DNA from: Providencia alcalifaciens DSM 30120
GTDB lineage: Bacteria > Pseudomonadota > Gammaproteobacteria > Enterobacterales > Enterobacteriaceae
Length of the DNA stretch: 64,000 bases
Reading direction: 5' to 3'
NCBI RefSeq assembly: GCF_000173415.1
Contig: NZ_ABXW01000053.1
Span: 1-64,000 of the forward strand
Below are positions 40,480 through 49,103 of this stretch, one piece after another; the first letter of the stretch is position 1, and every line of letters starts with the position of its first letter. A model generated the notes under the pieces. The model was not told the DNA's origin. It saw nothing but the letters and a program-made list of their open reading frames with translations, and did no database searches. Made by a program: the position numbers and the translations under genes.

Positions 40480-41601
40480 TTATTCGTCGAAATACCAATA
40501 TCCCTGATTGATAAATTCTGTTAACTCCGCAACAAAAATTGGGTTCTCCAGTGCTTCACCGAGTTCATTTATTCCGGCTTCTGTAAACTGGCACAATGCG
40601 TCGGCAGCCTGTATTTCTGTGGTATTCCAACCTTCTGAATTAACGAAGAAATGATCTCCGATTCTCATAACACGTAGCCCGCTCAGTCGTATCAGTTTTT
40701 CACCGGCATTCAGAGCGCTCAGTACTTCTTCCGGCTGATACACCGGTTCAACAGGCGCAATATCCAGTTCATGGCGTGGGGTGGTTGCAAAACGACCTAA
40801 CCATTGTTCAAAATCACCAGGCTTGCTGATCATTTCAATCATCATAGCTCGTAGGCGTTCCACCTCATGAATCTCCATGGTTCCCGCATTTTTTGTCACT
40901 TTCAGGTCAGGGTCGCCATAATTTATCCCACCCAGATCCTGTTCTAGCGCATAGTCTGCAAAACTGCTCAGCAGATCGCGTCCGGTCGGACCGCGAAAGC
41001 CGACAGAATAGTTCATGGTATCTTCAAAGGTGAAACCATCGTGAGGAAATCCAGGCGGGATGTACAGAATATCTCCCGGTACCATTTCCACGTCAATAAT
41101 CGGTTCAAATGGCTCGACATGCAATAATGCCGGATGTGCGCAGAACTGACGCATGGGAAGGGCGTCACCCACGCGCCAACGGCGACGTCCCATTCCTTGG
41201 ATGATGAATACATCATAATTATCAATGTGCGGTCCAACACCACCGCCAGGCACCGAATATGAAATCATCAAATCATCTAGACGCCACTCAGGTAGTACCC
41301 GAAACGGTTTGACCAGTTCAGCGGCCGGCATATGCCAATGGTTAACAGCTTGCACTAGCAGTGACCATCCTTTTTCGCCTAGTTCGCTGTAGTCCTCAAA
41401 CGGACCGTGACTCGCTTCCCATTTATTGTCAATAAAGCTGACTAGGCGGCTGTCAACTTCCGGTTCCATCGCCAAACCAGCGAGTTCATCCGGAGTGATC
41501 GGGTCGACAAAATCAGGAAATGCATTTTTCAATACAACGGGTTTTTTCTGCCAGTATTTTTCTAAAAATTCAGGCCAGTTAAGATTTAGTTTGTTAACCA
41601 T
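40480..41601 (-). CDS. roxA: Ribosomal protein uL16 3-hydroxylase RoxA (YcfD)
   Basis: RoxA is a JmjC-type 2-oxoglutarate/Fe(II) oxygenase that hydroxylates an arginine of ribosomal protein uL16. From ATG 41601 (MVNKLNLNWPEFLEKYWQKKPVVLK) the protein is 373 residues, the E. coli length, and the iron ligands fall at the same positions: His125 and Asp127 in GPHIDNYDVF, with the distal His in IPPGFPHDG. An in-frame upstream ATG (41733) adds 44 residues without homology and is rejected. The gene stands some 250 bases from dif, away from the phoPQ region where E. coli has it, and looks richer in GC than its neighbours by eye. Confidence 0.92.
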   Translation of the reverse strand: MVNKLNLNWPEFLEKYWQKKPVVLKNAFPDFVDPITPDELAGLAMEPEVDSRLVSFIDNKWEASHGPFEDYSELGEKGWSLLVQAVNHWHMPAAELVKPFRVLPEWRLDDLMISYSVPGGGVGPHIDNYDVFIIQGMGRRRWRVGDALPMRQFCAHPALLHVEPFEPIIDVEMVPGDILYIPPGFPHDGFTFEDTMNYSVGFRGPTGRDLLSSFADYALEQDLGGINYGDPDLKVTKNAGTMEIHEVERLRAMMIEMISKPGDFEQWLGRFATTPRHELDIAPVEPVYQPEEVLSALNAGEKLIRLSGLRVMRIGDHFFVNSEGWNTTEIQAADALCQFTEAGINELGEALENPIFVAELTEFINQGYWYFDE

Positions 41602-41853
41602 GTGACCACATCTATATGAGTAAATAAGCCTGTCATTATAGAAGTAATACACTGCCATATTTTTGTTTGGCATCAAACGTCGGTTAATAACTTTTGAGGG
41701 AATATCTGAAGCATGAGAACTAACAGATGCCATCAGTAGATTTTAGGAATCACTTCAAAACAAAAGATTTATAAGGTCGAGCTGAGTTTATAGCTGAAAA
41801 AGAACCAACACGATTAACCAGCCAGAACACTGGATTTCTTTATTTCATACATA

Positions 41854-41881
41854 GATTCGCATAATGCATATTATGTTAAAT
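41854..41881 (+). other. dif: dif site (XerCD chromosome dimer resolution)
   Basis: The 28-base site has XerC arm GATTCGCATAA, central spacer TGCATA and XerD arm TTATGTTAAAT. The XerD arm is identical to E. coli dif, and the XerC arm differs only in its first four bases (GATT for GGTG), with the spacer differing at one position. It lies in a 495-base non-coding gap between roxA and the VF530 gene. Nothing else clear was seen in that gap. Confidence 0.95.
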
Positions 41882-42096
41882 AGAATAAATGGACTTAAAT
41901 ATCGATGCCTGAGAACATATTATGGTGCACCCCTTTCTTTTATCTCCCATGATCTAAAAGTCCAAACACCTGATAGTCAACTTTGTATAAGCTGACTTTT
42001 ATTTCATGACCAATCTTGTATCGATTGCCTCTATCTTTTATTTCTTGTAATCTTCGCAAACTTTAAAAATATGAAGCATCCGTTAAGGTAATAAAA

Positions 42097-42375
42097 ATGA
42101 ATGAGCGCCTTTCTAAAGATCCCTTGCATGGAATTACACTTGAAATGCAAGTAACCGCATTGGTAAACCACTATGGATGGTCACAACTAGGTCGTATTAT
42201 CAAAATTAATTGTTTCAACAAAGACCCGAGTATTAAATCCAGTTTAAAGTTCCTTCGTAGAACGCCGTGGGCACGGACTGAAGTTGAAGCTCTCTATCTT
42301 GATATGCTAGAAGATGATTCTATTGAAGAAGCTCAATTGCCTTCCACTGATCCATGGGAAAATCACCGCAAATAG
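42097..42375 (+). CDS. VF530 family (DUF2132) small DNA-binding-type protein
   Basis: This 92-residue protein matches the VF530 family: [60 protein letters not shown] is the whole domain, residues 9-71. Structures of the family show a four-helix fold resembling DNA-binding domains, but function is unproven. The acidic C-terminal tail is variable. ATG 42097 has AAGG 8 bases before it. It is the first gene to the right of dif. Confidence 0.85.
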   Translation: MNERLSKDPLHGITLEMQVTALVNHYGWSQLGRIIKINCFNKDPSIKSSLKFLRRTPWARTEVEALYLDMLEDDSIEEAQLPSTDPWENHRK

Positions 42376-42402
42376 CCGTAGAGATCCCAATGTGCTGACA
42401 GC

Positions 42403-42639
42403 TTAATTATGTCTAACGTCACGCTCACCTATAATTTTAACTAAACGTAATAAATAACCGTCAGGATCTTGTACTAAAAATTGAATTTGCCCATGCTCAA
42501 TATCATCCGCTTGGTACCAAACCTCTTGTGGCTCAGAAAATAGTGATATATTTGCTTCTTTTAATGATGCCAAAATGGATTCAATTTCATCGACTTCAAT
42601 TTGAAAATTAATACCTCGACCAAATATTGATGCCCTATC
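42403..42639 (-). pseudogene. Remnant of a VOC (glyoxalase/bleomycin resistance) family gene
   Basis: On the minus strand an open frame of about 79 codons ends at TAA 42403-42405 and encodes FGRGINFQIEVDEIESIL, then SEPQEVWYQADDIEHGQIQF and QDPDGYLLRLVKIIGERD, the C-terminal half of a VOC-fold protein. No start codon or N-terminal half is found: the frame meets TAG at 42640-42642 just above the FGRG motif. It is best read as a truncated gene. It fills most of the 341-base gap between the VF530 gene and the GNAT gene. Confidence 0.75.
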
Positions 42640-42716
42640 CTATCCATTCTTGTACTTTAAAATAAGTAGCCTACCGTTAATGGACAACCTTTATTCATTG
42701 AGAGAAAAAGATATTT

Positions 42717-43139
42717 ATGATTATTCGCTCCGCTTGTTTATCTGATGTTGCCGTATTAACTAGTCTTGATACCTGCGTGGTAACAGATCTTACGCGTGTT
42801 CAGCAAATTCAAAATTGGATTGAAAATAAGCACTGTTATCTTGCCGAGGAAAACGGGGAGGTTTTAGGATATGGTGTATTGAATTACCACTTTTTTGGCT
42901 GTGGGTTTATTGAAATGATCATGGTTGGTAAACAATTTCGCCACCAAGGTATTGGCAATATGTTATTAAACGCCTTAAAGAACCATTGCCAACATCCTAA
43001 ATTATTCACATCCACAAATCAATCGAACCTATTGATGCAACAGTTGCTATTAAAATCTGGCTTTATTCCTAGTGGACAAATTAATAATCTTGATGAAAAT
43101 GATCCAGAACTCATCTTTTACATAAATAAAATATTATGA
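42717..43139 (+). CDS. GNAT family N-acetyltransferase
   Basis: The 140-residue protein has the GNAT fold: N-terminal MIIRRSACLSDVAVLTSL-like strand and helix, central EENGEVLGYGVLNYHFFGCGFIEMIMVGKQFRHQGIGNMLLNAL with the acetyl-CoA loop RHQGIG (about residues 75-81), and a late TNQSNLLMQQLLLKSGF strand. Substrate is not predictable. Its stop overlaps the start of the MerR gene by 4 bases, so the pair is co-translated and likely co-regulated with the MFS gene beyond. Confidence 0.85.
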   Translation: MIIRSACLSDVAVLTSLDTCVVTDLTRVQQIQNWIENKHCYLAEENGEVLGYGVLNYHFFGCGFIEMIMVGKQFRHQGIGNMLLNALKNHCQHPKLFTSTNQSNLLMQQLLLKSGFIPSGQINNLDENDPELIFYINKIL

Positions 43140-43558
43140 AAACACTCTCTATCAGCCAAGTCTCTGACCTTACAGGTCTCACTGCCGCTACGATCCGCTT
43201 CTATGAAAGTAAAGGCCTAATTAATCCTATCGGTCGTAAAGGGCTTACCCGAATGTATAGCCCTGACGTTCTTACTCACCTTTCATTGATTATTCTGGCA
43301 AAACAAGCACAGTTTTCATTAGATGAAATCGTTGGAATACTCGGTAAGCTTGCAGAAAAAGGCATTGAACGCCCTCTTCTTCGGTCAAAAATAGATGAAA
43401 TTGATCAGAAAATTCAAGAGTTACAAAAACTCAAACAAGGATTAATACACGTTGAGCAGTGTACAGCAGAGAATCACTTACAGTGCCCTAAATTCCAGAA
43501 AATTTTATCCGTAAGCTTAAAACACAATATCGCAAAGCTGACTAAAAACACCCCTTGA
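43136..43558 (+). CDS. MerR family transcriptional regulator
   Basis: This 140-residue regulator has the MerR winged helix at residues 1-70 (SISQVSDLTGLTAATIRFYESKGLINPIGRKGLTRMYS) followed by the dimerisation coiled coil and a short effector region. Cysteines occur in HVEQCTAENHLQCPKF, which might sense a metal or thiol reagent, but the pattern is not one I can assign. It overlaps the GNAT gene by 4 bases, and a MerR-type promoter begins within its stop codon, pointing to control of the downstream MFS gene. Confidence 0.88.
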   Translation: MKTLSISQVSDLTGLTAATIRFYESKGLINPIGRKGLTRMYSPDVLTHLSLIILAKQAQFSLDEIVGILGKLAEKGIERPLLRSKIDEIDQKIQELQKLKQGLIHVEQCTAENHLQCPKFQKILSVSLKHNIAKLTKNTP

Positions 43559-43585
43559 CTTAAAGTTAACTTGAAGTTGTATCAT
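43555..43585 (+). promoter_or_regulatory. MerR-type promoter/operator for the MFS gene
   Basis: TTGACT (43555-43560) and TATCAT (43580-43585) are separated by 19 bases, the lengthened spacing typical of MerR-controlled promoters. The spacer holds a near-perfect dyad, ACTTAAAGTTAACTTGAAGT (43558-43577), centred on GTTAAC. The regulator gene immediately upstream makes it the natural ligand. Confidence 0.75.
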
Positions 43586-43645
43586 CCGGCATATTCATTT
43601 TTACCCTCTACTTTGACTTGTTTTAATAAACAGTAAGGAATGATT

Positions 43646-44827
43646 ATGCCTCGTTCTGTTTTTTGGCTTGCTGCCGCTTTGGCGCTATTTACGACAGGAA
43701 ATGCACTGGTATTATCTGTCGCCGTTTTAGTCGGTTCACAACTTTCTGCCGACCCTGCCTACGCGACAGTCCCGCTTCTCGCACAATATATTGGACTAAT
43801 TCTTACCTCCGTTCCCATGGCACACTTTATGATGCGATTTGGTCGGCGGTCAGGATTTATTCTTGGAAATATGGGGGGATTAGCTGGCGCATTATTTGCC
43901 ATTATTGGTGTTTATACGCAAAGTTTACTGCTTTTCTCTATTGGCACATTTTTTACCGGTATTGCTATCGGTACAGCTCAGCAATACCGATTTGCCGCAT
44001 TAGAAGAAACGCCTATTTTATTACGTTCAAAAGCCATTGGCTTAACCATGAGTGGTGGAATTGTCGCTGTATTAATTGGTCCATCACTTGCCGTTTCAAC
44101 TCGAACAATAATCGCCAATTACCCATTTATGGGCACTTTTGGTGCCCTGTCCATTATCTATATTCTTGCATTTATTCTGTTACTATTTTTACCGTTAAAA
44201 CCGCACCAAGTTCAAATAAAAACAGAGTATACCTTGGTACATCGCTCATATCGGCAGCTATATTCTCAACCACTATTACGGTTAATTGCTGTAGTCAGTG
44301 CTGTGGGTTATGCCTTAGTCGTATATATGGTCGGAACATTTCCATTGGCAATGAAAGCTCAAGGATTTGATTTCGCGGCTATCACCTTTGTATTTCAGTG
44401 TCATATATTAGGCATGTTTGCCCCTTCATTTTTTACAGGGCAGCTTATTAGTTGTTTTGGTGTAAAAACCTTCGTTTGGTTGGGAGCAATGTGTTTAGTC
44501 ATTGCCAATATTATTGGTTTCACTGGCTCTAGTTACGCACATTTTTTATTCACAATGACGTTGGTAGGATTAGCCTGGAACTTTATTTTAATCAGTACTA
44601 CGCATTTATTACCAAAAACTTACCATGAGCATGAAAGAGCCAAAGTTCAGGGTGCAACAGATTTCCTGATTTTTGGTTTTGGCGCTTTTGGTAGTCTAAT
44701 TGCAGGATTTGCTTTTTATTTTATGGGATGGGACTTCGTTAATATCATGGGATTAGCTATAGGAGTTGGCATTATTATAGCGATGGGATTATTACGAAAC
44801 AGCCTGAATGAAAAATCGTTCAGTTAA
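43646..44827 (+). CDS. MFS transporter controlled by adjacent MerR regulator
   Basis: The protein of 393 residues has twelve hydrophobic segments and the MFS A-motif region MRFGRRSGFILGN after helix 2. The layout (RFAALEETPILLRSKAIGLTMSGG) resembles predicted drug or metabolite exporters; no substrate is evident. ATG 43640 and 43646 are both in frame; AAGGAA 5 bases ahead of 43646 decides for the latter (MPRSVFWLAAALALF). Location behind a MerR-type promoter suggests inducible efflux. Confidence 0.85.
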   Translation: MPRSVFWLAAALALFTTGNALVLSVAVLVGSQLSADPAYATVPLLAQYIGLILTSVPMAHFMMRFGRRSGFILGNMGGLAGALFAIIGVYTQSLLLFSIGTFFTGIAIGTAQQYRFAALEETPILLRSKAIGLTMSGGIVAVLIGPSLAVSTRTIIANYPFMGTFGALSIIYILAFILLLFLPLKPHQVQIKTEYTLVHRSYRQLYSQPLLRLIAVVSAVGYALVVYMVGTFPLAMKAQGFDFAAITFVFQCHILGMFAPSFFTGQLISCFGVKTFVWLGAMCLVIANIIGFTGSSYAHFLFTMTLVGLAWNFILISTTHLLPKTYHEHERAKVQGATDFLIFGFGAFGSLIAGFAFYFMGWDFVNIMGLAIGVGIIIAMGLLRNSLNEKSFS

Positions 44828-45026
44828 CCATCATTAATTAATGGCAGTCATATTCTATTTTTGACCGCCATTACAATGATAGCTCACCAACAATATCTTC
44901 CTTTTAACCGTAGCACCCTCCTGCATAACTCGCTTATTTTGCTGTTACTGTCTAACAATCTTAATAATTTTGTTTTTTTTCCATCCGTTTATCATCCTCT
45001 AATGGTATTAGGCAGCTATTGTAATG

Positions 45027-45055
45027 TTGACATATCTCACGCACTAATATCATTA
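45027..45055 (+). promoter_or_regulatory. Candidate promoter for the LuxE-fragment/PaaK/GNAT operon
   Basis: TTGACA (45027-45032) is followed after 17 bases by TCATTA, a fair sigma-70 pair, about 95 bases ahead of the ORF at 45149. Nothing else convincing is seen in the 321-base gap 44828-45148. Confidence 0.35.
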
Positions 45056-45148
45056 ATCAATTGAAATATAAAAAATAATGAAATACATCCTAAACTGGAT
45101 ACTTTCTGAGTATTCCTCGGATGTAACCATTTTTAAAGGAAATATCTC

Positions 45149-45463
45149 ATGATATCAGTCCCTGCTGTAGATGAGTTATGTAAACTACAGCACCCTTATC
45201 ATTGTACAGCGGCAAGTGAATTATTGTTCAACAACGCGATGCGAGAACTCACTGCTTTTCATGTCAAAAACACACCCAAATATGCGCTGTGGTTAATTCA
45301 TCATCATATTGATCCTGAGTCTCCACAGCTCAGCTCATGGGGTGATTTATCCCCAATATTTGCTAACTATTTCAAATATAACTTTTTACTCAGTCATACG
45401 GATCATGACGCACTGGAGCTAACATCTTCAGGCACGATGGGGCAAAAAATTAGTCATAGATAA
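45149..45463 (+). CDS. Truncated LuxE-like acyl-protein synthetase N-terminus
   Basis: The 104-residue product ends in ELTSSGTMGQKISHR, the nucleotide-loop motif of LuxE/PaaK acyltransferases (LuxE has FTSSGTNGLKS), after an N-terminal layout like LuxE: a helix FNNAMRELTAFHVKNTPKYALWL and the segment LSPIFANYFKYNFLLS. LuxE proteins have about 370 residues; here translation stops right after the loop, and no continuation was found in the other frames. It is therefore a likely remnant, or an unusual small protein. AAAGGAAAT before ATG 45149 is a good ribosome site, so it is probably still translated, ahead of the PaaK-like gene (35-base gap). Confidence 0.6.
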   Translation: MISVPAVDELCKLQHPYHCTAASELLFNNAMRELTAFHVKNTPKYALWLIHHHIDPESPQLSSWGDLSPIFANYFKYNFLLSHTDHDALELTSSGTMGQKISHR

Positions 45464-45498
45464 ACGTTAAGCATTCCCAAATATAACTGTTGGAATAG

Positions 45499-46791
45499 AT
45501 GAGTATAACTACAATGAAAACATGTATGAATGACACGTCCACATTATCTCTTGAACAACTTGTCGAATTTGCTCGCCAGCATTCTCTTTATTATGCTCGA
45601 CATTATCAGCAAGTTCCCAAACATGGCTGGCAGCTATGTGATTTACCTCTGATAGAACCTGCAAATTATTGGGCTGAAAGTCATGAGTTGACCCGTTGGT
45701 CAGTATTAACTGCCCCTTTTACCGATGGTTTTGCCTTTAAAACAGCAGGAGGCACCAGTGGCGCCTGTAAATTATCCCTCTATACTCATAGCGAATGGCA
45801 TACCTTCGTGAACAGCTTTAGCCGTAGCCTATCAGCCCAATTACAATCGGGCGATCGCGTTGGAAATCTATTCTTTGCTGGAGACCTATACTCTAGCTTC
45901 TTATTCATTCATCAGGCGCTTTCCCATGTGGATATTCCCATATGTGTGTATCCATTTACTGGGTCAATAGAGCCTCAAAGCTTATTTGATCAAATAAGCC
46001 AATATAAAATTAATGTCCTCGCTGGTGTGCCCGCCACGTTATTACGGTTAGCAGCAAAAGCCGAGGAGCAACATAAACAACTATTTGAAATTTCGCTTAT
46101 TCTCTTTGGCGGCGAAAGCTTATTTGCAGAACAATTATTATTACTTAAACGTATTTTTCCTCATGCCCGTATTGCCTCTATCGGGTGTGCCGGTGTTGAT
46201 TCAGGTTTGATAGGCCAGAGTGACCCACAGTGTCATGTTGGTGAGCACCGAGTTTTTGAACCCGAAACTATTGTCGAAATTATTGATGAAATGACAGGTG
46301 AACCTATTAAGGATGAAAATCGGACAGGCATGCTGGTTGTCACAAACTTAACGCGCAAACTTATGCCGCTGATTCGCTACCCTGTTGGTGATATTGCTGC
46401 TTGGTCGGAACCTATGGGAAAACCGGCTCGTAAGTTTATTTTGCATGGTCGAAGTAGTTTTGGTCATCGCATCCGAGTTGGTATCTCGACGATTTACCCT
46501 GACGATATTGACATGCTTATTACCGAAAAACTCGGTAGACAACAATGGCAAATAATATTGACGCACGATGAACACAGTAACCAATTAACATTACGTATTG
46601 CTTTTTCCGGCAATAAAACGCATTCCGATATGCTGTTTAATATCATCCAAAGAGAGGGGCATAAATCTGAATCATTACATTGGATTATTGAATGGTGCAA
46701 ACCCGATGAGCTCATCTGTAGCACTCGAACGGGTAAATTACAGCGCATCATCGATCGCCGTACATATGTGACGAAGAAGAGTAGAAGATGA
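45499..46791 (+). CDS. PaaK-like AMP-binding CoA ligase/adenylating enzyme
   Basis: The 430-residue protein belongs to the phenylacetate-CoA ligase/LuxE branch of adenylate-forming enzymes, which activate a carboxylic acid with ATP. The phosphate loop is KTAGGTSGACKLS (81-93), FGGESLF and the ATP/ribose region TGMLVVTNLTRKLMPLIRYPVGDIA follow, and the C-terminal subdomain is complete. Its acid substrate is unknown. GGAATAG lies just before ATG 45499 (another ATG at 45514 is possible). The stop overlaps the GNAT start by 4 bases, so an acyl-activating plus acyl-transferring pair is inferred. Confidence 0.8.
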   Translation: MSITTMKTCMNDTSTLSLEQLVEFARQHSLYYARHYQQVPKHGWQLCDLPLIEPANYWAESHELTRWSVLTAPFTDGFAFKTAGGTSGACKLSLYTHSEWHTFVNSFSRSLSAQLQSGDRVGNLFFAGDLYSSFLFIHQALSHVDIPICVYPFTGSIEPQSLFDQISQYKINVLAGVPATLLRLAAKAEEQHKQLFEISLILFGGESLFAEQLLLLKRIFPHARIASIGCAGVDSGLIGQSDPQCHVGEHRVFEPETIVEIIDEMTGEPIKDENRTGMLVVTNLTRKLMPLIRYPVGDIAAWSEPMGKPARKFILHGRSSFGHRIRVGISTIYPDDIDMLITEKLGRQQWQIILTHDEHSNQLTLRIAFSGNKTHSDMLFNIIQREGHKSESLHWIIEWCKPDELICSTRTGKLQRIIDRRTYVTKKSRR

Positions 46792-47684
46792 TTATCAGAC
46801 GCTTTCAAGTCACAGATGCCAATGAAATCAGCGCTCTCTTTCGTGAGGTATACGCTGAACGCTATGTTTATTCTGATCTTTATGTTCCAGCAATGATCAC
46901 TTGGCGTAATACACAACACGACTGGTACAGTGCTGTCGCAGTAATAAACAATAAGATTATCGGACACGCAGCCTTAAGGCGGGAGAATAGCCATGCCACT
47001 TGTGCAGAGTTGGCGATGATTGTTGTCCATCCCATGGCCCAGCATCGTGGTATAGCATTCAAACTTGGCAAGTACCTATATGATGAAGCACATAAACAGC
47101 AATTAACAACACTCACTATTAAAATGGTATGTAGCCATTCTCGTTCACAGCAGTTGGCAATAAATCTAGGTTTCCATACGACAGCTCTTTTACGGGACTA
47201 TGTCAGTTCACCATTTGAATCGAGTCATTTTGAGAGCGTTGTTGTCGGTGTTCAGGCTTTACAACCTAGACCCGTGCCAACATTAGGTAAGATCAACGGA
47301 CAACCCAATACACTTTCATTACTGAGTGTTCCATTCGGTAACAAATCACCGTCTTCCATCGAGTCAACACCACACGCGTTCCCGATAGAAATAACTGATG
47401 TTAATGCGCGCATAAACGTCATTATTCATCAAGTAACAAAAGAAATTGTCAATGAACTCAGTGAGTTGCCTCATGGTCGGCTTATCTATCTTCAAGTGCC
47501 AATAAATGGCGGATTAGCAAAATACCATCCCGTACTTTATCAAGCCGGCTATCGAGATGCAGGTCTAATACTCGACAATAGCGGAGAGTGGTTTTGGCTA
47601 TTTCAGCGTGGGTTTAAACGGCAATATCTTCAATTATGTTGCCCCATTGCACAAAAACTACAAACAGATTTATTTTTAAATTAG
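46788..47684 (+). CDS. GNAT acyltransferase with extra C-terminal domain
   Basis: This 298-residue protein has an N-terminal GNAT domain (residues 1 to about 155; acyl-CoA loop QHRGIA at 85-90, with AELAMIVVHPMAQ before it) and a C-terminal domain of about 140 residues that I do not recognise, containing LIYLQVPINGGLAKYHPVLYQAGYRDAGL. It is translationally coupled to the PaaK-like ligase through a 4-base overlap, which suggests it uses or modifies the ligase product. The real acyl donor and acceptor are unknown. Confidence 0.78.
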   Translation: MIIRRFQVTDANEISALFREVYAERYVYSDLYVPAMITWRNTQHDWYSAVAVINNKIIGHAALRRENSHATCAELAMIVVHPMAQHRGIAFKLGKYLYDEAHKQQLTTLTIKMVCSHSRSQQLAINLGFHTTALLRDYVSSPFESSHFESVVVGVQALQPRPVPTLGKINGQPNTLSLLSVPFGNKSPSSIESTPHAFPIEITDVNARINVIIHQVTKEIVNELSELPHGRLIYLQVPINGGLAKYHPVLYQAGYRDAGLILDNSGEWFWLFQRGFKRQYLQLCCPIAQKLQTDLFLN

Positions 47685-47853
47685 CTCCAGTTTCATTCTT
47701 AAAGGGTTATGGCTCACCACAATGAGGCCATAACCCTGAACTCCTCAGTATTCTGTTATTACCGTTCAAACAATGACTTAGTGATATAATTTGCGAGTAA
47801 TCACATTTAGTTCAGTTGAATCGACTTATTGAATAATTCTCATTTAATTTTTT

Positions 47854-47883
47854 ATTGCCTGAATTAGTAACTTACATTGATAA
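47854..47883 (+). promoter_or_regulatory. Candidate promoter of the porin gene
   Basis: TTGCCT (47854-47859) and GATAAT (47878-47883; 18-base spacing, or TGATAA at 17) lie about 70 bases ahead of the start, in a very AT-rich 5' region suited to OmpR-type control. No defined OmpR box was identified. Confidence 0.45.
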
Positions 47884-47951
47884 TATGTGCGATTTATTTC
47901 TTATCTATGCATAAAATCAACTGATTTATACGATTTTTAAAGGATTTTCAT

Positions 47952-49046
47952 ATGAAATACAATAAATTAGCAACACTTATCACAATTATAGCAGTCACCG
48001 GTTCAGCGAATGCCGCCGAAGTGTATAACAAAGATGGCAATAAATTTGATGTTTACGGACAAATTGACGTACGTCACTATATTGCAGACTCGAAAAGTGG
48101 TGAGGATGGTGATGATTCACGCGTTCGTTTAGGGTTCCGTGGTGACACTCAAATCAACGATCAACTCACTGGCTATGGTCGCTATGAGTGGGAAACACCA
48201 ACCAATAAATCTGAGAGTGACAATGAAAACCAAAATCGCTTAGCCTATGCAGGGTTAAAGTTTGCTGATTTTGGTTCACTGGATTATGGTCGTAACTATG
48301 GTGTGATTTACGATACTAACGCTTGGACTGATGTTCTGCCTTTATGGGGCGCAGACACCATGGATCAAGAAGATAACTTCATGACAGGTCGTAACCGTAA
48401 TCTACTCACTTACCGTAATAATAATATGTTCGGTTATGTTGATGGATTAAGTTTTGCCCTGCAATACCAAGGAAAAAATGGCGATCAAAACAAATCTTCA
48501 GGCGATGATGCATTACAAAACAACGGTGATGGTTACGGCTTTTCAACCGCTTATGAATTAGGTTACGGCGTCACGTTGGGTGGTGGCTATGCCAATTCAA
48601 CGCGTACTCCTGGACAACGTGATGGCTCAGTTGGCGCAACCGGTAAACGAGCGGAAGTTTGGAATGTCGGTGGTAAATTTGAATGGGAAGATTTCTACCT
48701 CGCCGCAATGTATGGTCAAGCGCTGAATACAACCCGTTATGGTCATGATGATGCAGAGGCTGTTGCGAATAAATCAGAAAACTTAGAAGTTGTAGCGACT
48801 TATACTTTAGATTTTGGTCTAACCCCTTCTATTGGCTATAACCAATCTAAAGGGAAAGATTTGGGTGATTACGGTAGCAAATATTTAGTTAAATATTTGG
48901 CTGTTGGTGCCGCTTATGATTTCAATAACAACATGTCGGCCGTGATTGATTACAAAATTAACTTACTCAATAAAAATGATTTTACACGTGATCACGATAT
49001 CAACACTGATAACGTATTAGGTCTTGGTTTAGTGTACCAATTCTAA
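47952..49046 (+). CDS. General porin, OmpC/OmpF/PhoE family
   Basis: This 364-residue protein is a trimeric 16-strand outer-membrane porin. It has a signal peptide (to about residue 21, ending ANA), a mature start [18 protein letters not shown], the constriction loop L3 region [33 protein letters not shown], and the C-terminal Phe (GLGLVYQF) needed for BAM recognition. Charged residues around the loop match cation-selective porins but exact selectivity cannot be given. AAAGGATTTTCAT precedes ATG 47952. A terminator follows. Confidence 0.92.
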   Translation: MKYNKLATLITIIAVTGSANAAEVYNKDGNKFDVYGQIDVRHYIADSKSGEDGDDSRVRLGFRGDTQINDQLTGYGRYEWETPTNKSESDNENQNRLAYAGLKFADFGSLDYGRNYGVIYDTNAWTDVLPLWGADTMDQEDNFMTGRNRNLLTYRNNNMFGYVDGLSFALQYQGKNGDQNKSSGDDALQNNGDGYGFSTAYELGYGVTLGGGYANSTRTPGQRDGSVGATGKRAEVWNVGGKFEWEDFYLAAMYGQALNTTRYGHDDAEAVANKSENLEVVATYTLDFGLTPSIGYNQSKGKDLGDYGSKYLVKYLAVGAAYDFNNNMSAVIDYKINLLNKNDFTRDHDINTDNVLGLGLVYQF

Positions 49047-49064
49047 TTAGTCGTCTGTCGAAAG

Positions 49065-49103
49065 TGGCGCTATCTTCAATATCAAAGATAGCGCCATTTT
49101 TTT
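49065..49103 (+). terminator. Rho-independent terminator of the porin gene
   Basis: A 12-base perfect stem (TGGCGCTATCTT against AAGATAGCGCCA) is followed by TTTTTTT, reaching the stop codon of the convergent gsp gene. Confidence 0.9.

Noticed and set aside
41602-41733. 44-residue N-terminal extension of RoxA from an upstream ATG
   Set aside because: The internal ATG 41601 gives the exact E. coli length and register; the extension has no family support.
43663-44370. Long 235-residue frame overlapping the MFS gene in another phase
   Set aside because: Composition is rich in Cys, Trp and Tyr as expected for an out-of-frame shadow of a hydrophobic protein; the MFS frame is the real one.
44861-45064. 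67-residue ORF between the MFS gene and the LuxE-like stub
   Set aside because: No ribosome site, no recognisable domain, odd composition; overlaps the likely promoter of the next gene.
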